37,737 bases of DNA from CAYYYP01 sp964475985 (GTDB lineage: Bacteria > Bdellovibrionota > UBA1018 > CAYHWW01). Under the pieces are notes generated by a model. That model made no database searches, had not been told where the DNA came from, and saw only the letters and a list, made by a program, of their open reading frames with translations. The stretch is taken from the NCBI GenBank assembly GCA_964475985.1, contig CAYYYP010000035.1:1-37737 (forward strand). The letters run 5' to 3'. This document shows, piece by piece, positions 34,196 through 37,737 of this stretch. Every line of letters starts with the position of its first letter. The stretch's first letter is position 1. Position numbers and translations under genes: made by a program.

Positions 34196-34817
34196 AGGTA
34201 ACCTCGTATGCGCTTAAGACTTGGGGCAAAGGTAGGCCAATCACGTTGGAGTAGGAACCCTTGACGCTTTCGATGAAGGACATCCCGACCCCTTGAGCGG
34301 CATAACTACCGGCCTTATCCAAAGGTTCCCCCGTGGAAACATACCATTTCCAGAATGTTCGGGATCGTTTCGCAAACTTGACGTCCGACTTGATGACTTT
34401 CTGCAAAAATTTTATGCGGCCACTGGGATCACAATCTAACCAACAAAACCCGGTGAGGACTGAATGGGTTTTACCGGAAAGTGCCATCAACATCCGAAGC
34501 GCGTCCTTCTCATTTTTCGGTTTGCCAAGAATTTTTTCCTGGCTGCCGGAGCCAAAAACCACCACCGTATCGGCGGCAAGGATTGAAACGGACAAGCTGA
34601 CTGCCGATAATTGCTCTAGAGCTACGAGGGCCTTTTCTTTCGATAATCGACTTACGAAATTCTTCGCGGATTCCCCACGTTTATGAATTTCTGGGATATC
34701 CGGTTTCATAACCTTAAATTTAAGCCCTAAATCTCGCATCATTTGAATACGCCGAGGCGAAGACGACGCTAGGATGAGCTGATGGTTCTTAGAGTTTTTA
34801 CGTGTTTGCTTCAACAT
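34167..34817 (-). CDS. maf: Maf-type nucleoside triphosphate pyrophosphatase
   Basis: Maf hydrolyses dTTP/UTP or modified nucleotides to monophosphates and can arrest septation. The 216-residue protein has the N-terminal LASSSPRR phosphate-binding motif (16-23), the central AADTVV with its catalytic acid, LGKPKNEKDA, and SYAAQGVG near residue 167. A ten-residue basic extension precedes the domain. An insert of about ten residues around 125-140 (CWLDCDPSGRIKFLQK) slightly enlarges the usual form. The ATG at 34817 overlaps the preceding gene by 20 bases, and its end overlaps yggS by 29 bases. Confidence 0.94.
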   Translation of the reverse strand: MLKQTRKNSKNHQLILASSSPRRIQMMRDLGLKFKVMKPDIPEIHKRGESAKNFVSRLSKEKALVALEQLSAVSLSVSILAADTVVVFGSGSQEKILGKPKNEKDALRMLMALSGKTHSVLTGFCWLDCDPSGRIKFLQKVIKSDVKFAKRSRTFWKWYVSTGEPLDKAGSYAAQGVGMSFIESVKGSYSNVIGLPLPQVLSAYEVTFGTKLIGNS

Positions 34818-35784
34818 GCGTTGAAACTATCCTCAACTGCTGCCGAAATTCACGATAATTTAGCGTGCGCCGAAAGAGACAGGTTAGCTCCCCCTTAATC
34901 CCAGGATCAACGCTTGCAAAAAAACCCATCCCTTGGCGAGAAACTTGGTAGAGGCCCGTTTCGCCGCCCGCGAGTGTAGGCCTTGGGCGAAATTCTTCAC
35001 GCGAAAAATCCCGACCTACCGAGGCGAGAATTTTCTGGCGATCAAAAGATCCAAATTGATCTTCTACGGAAATCGCAAACCAATCCTGCGCCTGAATCAA
35101 TTTCAAAGTCACTTCCGCGCGATCCTTCAACGACAGTGCCGTTACGCGGTGGGTTTGCAGATAGAGGGCTTTGCCAAGGTCATCCGTGGGCGCCTCGAAA
35201 ACTGCGTACATGAGGAGTTCATCGGCCGCACTAACGATGTCAAATGCTTCACGGGTACCGATATCCCAGCGTCTTAAGAAATTTCTTAGGCCTTCTAGGA
35301 TGCCGTATCGCTCCTGCGCGTGCTTTAGAACAAAGGTCTCAACCTTAGGTTCCAGCCCCAATGCCGAAAAGTGATTCTCGAAACCAAAGACGTTTGGTGC
35401 GGAAGAACGCTTTAAAAATAAAGTGAAGAATTCGTCCTGGGATTTATCGTCCTGAATATATCTTCGTTCCAGAAAATGACCGCAAATTTGACTGTGGGCA
35501 AGGTAACTCAAAGCACCTAAAGGGTGATTGGCCACAAAACAATAGAGGTTGGGATTTACGTAAGTACTAAATAATCCAAGTTTATCGGACAGTACCTTTT
35601 CAAAAGAGGAATAAGCCGCTTGGGTGCTGGCATCAACCACCACGAAGGTATCGGGGTTTTGGGAAATCTCATCTACCGCAGGCAGGGACGCTGAGAATTG
35701 TTGAAAAGACATTCCGGCGCGGTTCGCCGCTGGCTCAAAAACCCGGCGGTCATCGGCATTATGGGAAATTAGGATCAACCTCAT
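34798..35784 (-). CDS. GHKL/anti-sigma-like protein with a receiver-like N-terminus
   Basis: This 328-residue protein seems to have two parts. Residues 1-115 have a flavodoxin-like pattern (RLILISHNADDRRVF, VVVDAST), like a degenerate response-regulator receiver. Residues about 145-310 resemble a GHKL ATPase of the RsbW/SpoIIAB type: AADELLMYAVFEAP as N-box, EDQFGSFDRQ as G1-like box, and GGETGLYQVSRQGMGFF as G2-like box. The N-box Asn that binds Mg-ATP is replaced by Tyr (E189-x3-Y193), so kinase activity is doubtful. It overlaps the STAS/zinc-ribbon gene by four bases, the classic partner-switching arrangement. Function is inferred from layout and pattern. Confidence 0.65.
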   Translation of the reverse strand: MRLILISHNADDRRVFEPAANRAGMSFQQFSASLPAVDEISQNPDTFVVVDASTQAAYSSFEKVLSDKLGLFSTYVNPNLYCFVANHPLGALSYLAHSQICGHFLERRYIQDDKSQDEFFTLFLKRSSAPNVFGFENHFSALGLEPKVETFVLKHAQERYGILEGLRNFLRRWDIGTREAFDIVSAADELLMYAVFEAPTDDLGKALYLQTHRVTALSLKDRAEVTLKLIQAQDWFAISVEDQFGSFDRQKILASVGRDFSREEFRPRPTLAGGETGLYQVSRQGMGFFASVDPGIKGELTCLFRRTLNYREFRQQLRIVSTHVEANT

Positions 35785-36257
35785 GAGTCAGACCTCAATG
35801 CGAAGGCGAAATACTCTTGGGGGTCATCGTCAAACACTGCCTCGGCGGAGCATTTTGGGCACTTAAAGTTAGGCAATACGTAGGAAATATTTTTGAGGTC
35901 GGGCAAAGGAAAAATGCCCGAAAGTTCCGTGCGGCACCCCTCGCATCGAAAAGGAACCATGATGCTTTCCAGCGGAAAACCTGCCGTAAAGTTCGGAATC
36001 AAATTGAGTTGGGTGATGAATGCAGGCGAACATTCCTGAAATTTAACCTGTGCTCCTTGAGTTTGAAGTGCGTTCATCCATTTGAACCAAAATTTGACGC
36101 CAACCGAATTGATTCTCGAAATTTCTTTGGTGTTCACGAGGACATTTTTGCGAGAAAGCGCGCCGACTGCTGTGACTAAATCAGTCGTCTCATCCAGAAC
36201 GCCTGAGAGCTTCAGGATGAGGTGAGTACCGTCATCTTTTCGATCAACATGTAACAT
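35781..36257 (-). CDS. STAS-domain protein with a C-terminal zinc ribbon
   Basis: Residues 1-100 of this 158-residue protein form a STAS domain like anti-anti-sigma factors: LILKLSGVLDE, then INSVGVKFW with S51 at the position phosphorylated in SpoIIAA. Residues 101-140 hold two CxxC pairs (C105/C108 and C133/C136) forming a zinc ribbon, an uncommon addition. GAGG lies six bases before the ATG at 36257. It starts the seven-gene operon that includes the GHKL-like protein, maf, yggS and fabI. It is divergent from amn-mreB with only 46 bases between. A partner-switch role, binding the GHKL-like protein, is likely but unproven. Confidence 0.8.
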   Translation of the reverse strand: MLHVDRKDDGTHLILKLSGVLDETTDLVTAVGALSRKNVLVNTKEISRINSVGVKFWFKWMNALQTQGAQVKFQECSPAFITQLNLIPNFTAGFPLESIMVPFRCEGCRTELSGIFPLPDLKNISYVLPNFKCPKCSAEAVFDDDPQEYFAFALRSDS

Positions 36258-36303
36258 GTCTGTCCTCGCAAATTTATAAACTGGGTGCTACCTTAATTTC
36301 AAA

Positions 36304-37128
36304 ATGAACCTTACGAAACAAGCTCAACTCTATAGGAAGAATAGGGTCTTCAGCAATGCGGCAAAACGGAAAATCGCCGTTGATATGCTAGAACGCTATA
36401 CAGGTAGCGATATTGGCACTTTCCGCAAACAGATCATCCTGACAAACTTTGATTACTACATCGAACGCTTCAAGGTTTACCCCGACACCATTTTCACTAA
36501 AGGGTCCGCCATGACCGCCGCTCACAACCCTACTCTAGATGTGAGCATCATCGACTTTAGTATCGGTAGCCCTAACGCCGCTTTGATCATCGAAGTCTTA
36601 AGTGTGGTAGATCCCACGGCGGTTCTTTTTCTAGGGATGTGCGGAGGATTACATAAGAGTTTGAAAAAGGGCGATTTCATCCTACCCACGGCGGCCATTC
36701 GGGACGAAGGTGCTTCGCGTCACTTCTTGCCGCCCCAGGTACCGGCACTTCCTACTTTCAAAGTTCAAAAGTTCGTCAGCCAAATTTTGGTGGACCGCGA
36801 AATTGATTATCGAACCGGCGTTGTTCACACGACAGACTACCGATTTTGGGAATTCAATGACGAATTCAAGGAAATACTTTACACAGAACGCGCTTTGGCG
36901 GTCGAGATGGAAACTGCGACCTTGTTCATTGCGGGTTTTGCCAGTAAGGTCCCGATTGGCGCACTTCTTTTAGTCAGCGATTTGCCTCTCAAGAGGGGCG
37001 GAATTAAGACTAAAAAAACTGCGACTAGTATTTTTAAAGAATTTACCGATCTGCATCTTGAGGTGGGAATTAAAGCAATGAGCGAAATTGCCGTCCGCGG
37101 AGAGCACATCAGGCATTACAAGTGGTGA
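36304..37128 (+). CDS. amn: AMP nucleosidase-like protein (short form)
   Basis: This 274-residue protein belongs to the nucleoside phosphorylase fold and resembles the short AMP nucleosidases, which cleave AMP to adenine and ribose 5-phosphate. Family marks: RYTGSD, KQIILTNFDYYIERF, FTKGSAMTAAH, LFLGMCGGL, LPTAAIRDEGAS, and the purine-site block AVEMETATLFIAGF. It lacks the N-terminal regulatory domain of E. coli Amn (484 residues), so allosteric control by ATP and phosphate is not expected. The ATG at 36304 has no clear Shine-Dalgarno. mreB begins five bases after the stop, so purine turnover and cell-shape genes share a transcript. Confidence 0.88.
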   Translation: MNLTKQAQLYRKNRVFSNAAKRKIAVDMLERYTGSDIGTFRKQIILTNFDYYIERFKVYPDTIFTKGSAMTAAHNPTLDVSIIDFSIGSPNAALIIEVLSVVDPTAVLFLGMCGGLHKSLKKGDFILPTAAIRDEGASRHFLPPQVPALPTFKVQKFVSQILVDREIDYRTGVVHTTDYRFWEFNDEFKEILYTERALAVEMETATLFIAGFASKVPIGALLLVSDLPLKRGGIKTKKTATSIFKEFTDLHLEVGIKAMSEIAVRGEHIRHYKW

Positions 37129-37132
37129 GGAC

Positions 37133-37737
37133 ATGTTTAAGAAAGTCATAGATTGGTTTTCCAACGATTTAGCCATTGATCTCGGGACTGCAAATACTTT
37201 GGTATATGCAAAAGACCGGGGAATTATCATTAACGAACCCTCCGTAGTCGCCGTGCACAAAAATGCCCGAGGCCAAACTAAGGTTCTTGCCGTGGGTCGT
37301 GAGGCTAAAGAAATGTTAGGAAGAACTCCTGGCAGCATCGTAGCCATTCGGCCCATGAAAGATGGCGTTATCGCTGACTTTGAAGTGACGCAGAGCATGC
37401 TAAAGTACTTCATTAAAAAGTCCAACGACCGGCACACTTTCATTAGGCCCCGCATCATCATTTGTATTCCCTTCGGCATTACTCAGGTTGAGAAGCGGGC
37501 CGTTAAAGAGTCTGCACAATCGGCTGGCGCACGGGAAGTTTACCTTATTGAAGAACCCATGGCGGCAGCCATCGGCGCGGGCCTTCCCATTACGGAGCCT
37601 TCCGGCAATATGATCGTTGATATCGGAGGCGGCACCACCGAGGTTGCCGTCATCAGTCTGGGCGGAATCGTTTATTCAAAGTCTGTCCGGGTAGCTGGCG
37701 ATAAGTTCGATGAAGCGATCGTGAACTACATCAAACG
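37133..37737 (+). CDS. mreB: Rod shape-determining protein MreB (3' end cut by window)
   Basis: The first 201 residues of the actin homologue that organises lateral wall synthesis on the inner membrane are present. Visible motifs: an N-terminal amphipathic start (MFKKVIDWFSNDL), phosphate-1 loop AIDLGTANT, RPMKDGVIADF, IEEPMAAAIG, and phosphate-2 loop IVDIGGGTTE. The sequence is close to other MreB proteins and shows no break. The ATG at 37133 follows the amn stop closely, with GAGG two bases upstream. About 145 residues are missing beyond the window edge; mreC and mreD would be expected next, but cannot be seen. Confidence 0.97.
   Translation, partial: MFKKVIDWFSNDLAIDLGTANTLVYAKDRGIIINEPSVVAVHKNARGQTKVLAVGREAKEMLGRTPGSIVAIRPMKDGVIADFEVTQSMLKYFIKKSNDRHTFIRPRIIICIPFGITQVEKRAVKESAQSAGAREVYLIEEPMAAAIGAGLPITEPSGNMIVDIGGGTTEVAVISLGGIVYSKSVRVAGDKFDEAIVNYIK

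Overview
The window reads as core chromosome of a flagellated, LPS-bearing diderm bacterium. The evidence is an MsbA-type exporter, heptose and LPS-type glycosyltransferases, an Omp85-type barrel, lipoprotein and periplasmic signals, MotA/MotB, MreB, and two sigma-54 activators. Gene style suggests a Bdellovibrionota- or Oligoflexia-like lineage (old 'deltaproteobacteria'): dense short-overlap operons, an orphan NtrC-type regulator, a STAS/GHKL pair beside mreB, and long exported proteins of unknown function. That placement is inference. I saw no insertion sequence, prophage, CRISPR array, tRNA or rRNA gene. No stretch above 300 bases lacks a gene.

Layout. 1-158: nested inverted repeats and a strong terminator, probably the 3' end of an upstream transcript. 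159-545 (+): a [2Fe-2S] ferredoxin. 559-4974 (-): a tight operon reading galE-gmhB fusion, recO, a SIS-domain sugar isomerase and nadA. 5038-6777 (+): an MsbA-like exporter. 6863-8557 (+): motA and motB. 8579-8989 (-): a small unknown protein. 9067-12253 (-): an overlapping epimerase/glycosyltransferase/glycosyltransferase operon, facing a GT9 heptosyltransferase-like gene (12279-13352, +). 13342-16011 (-): an NtrC-type response regulator followed by a receiver-less sigma-54 activator whose own upstream region holds a near-perfect sigma-54 promoter. 16047-16784 (-): an unknown protein overlapping head-to-head with a PaaI-type thioesterase, which is followed by an Omp85-like barrel (to 18395).

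18502-22616 (+): one 989-residue malate synthase-isocitrate lyase fusion carrying the whole glyoxylate bypass, coupled to an RMD1/DUF155-like membrane-anchored protein. 22706-23899 (-): an HtrA protease. 24041-25109 (+): a Lys-rich DUF6496-type protein and an SDR oxidoreductase. 25156-31153 (-): a lipoprotein and a 1680-residue exported protein with a transglutaminase-like triad near its C-terminus. 31249-36257 (-): a compressed operon reading STAS/zinc-ribbon protein, GHKL-like protein, maf, yggS, creatininase-like membrane protein, fabI and a DUF192 protein. 36304 onward (+): AMP nucleosidase and the start of mreB, cut by the window edge.

How the genes work together. Much of the window serves the envelope: heptose and nucleotide-sugar supply, glycan assembly, lipid export, fatty-acid synthesis, periplasmic proteolysis and cell shape. 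The rest is central metabolism (glyoxylate bypass, NAD, AMP turnover), motility and regulation. The items most worth a second look are the giant exported transglutaminase-like protein with its leader hairpin, the sigma-54 cascade, the two enzyme fusions, and the GHKL-like protein with an altered N-box beside mreB.
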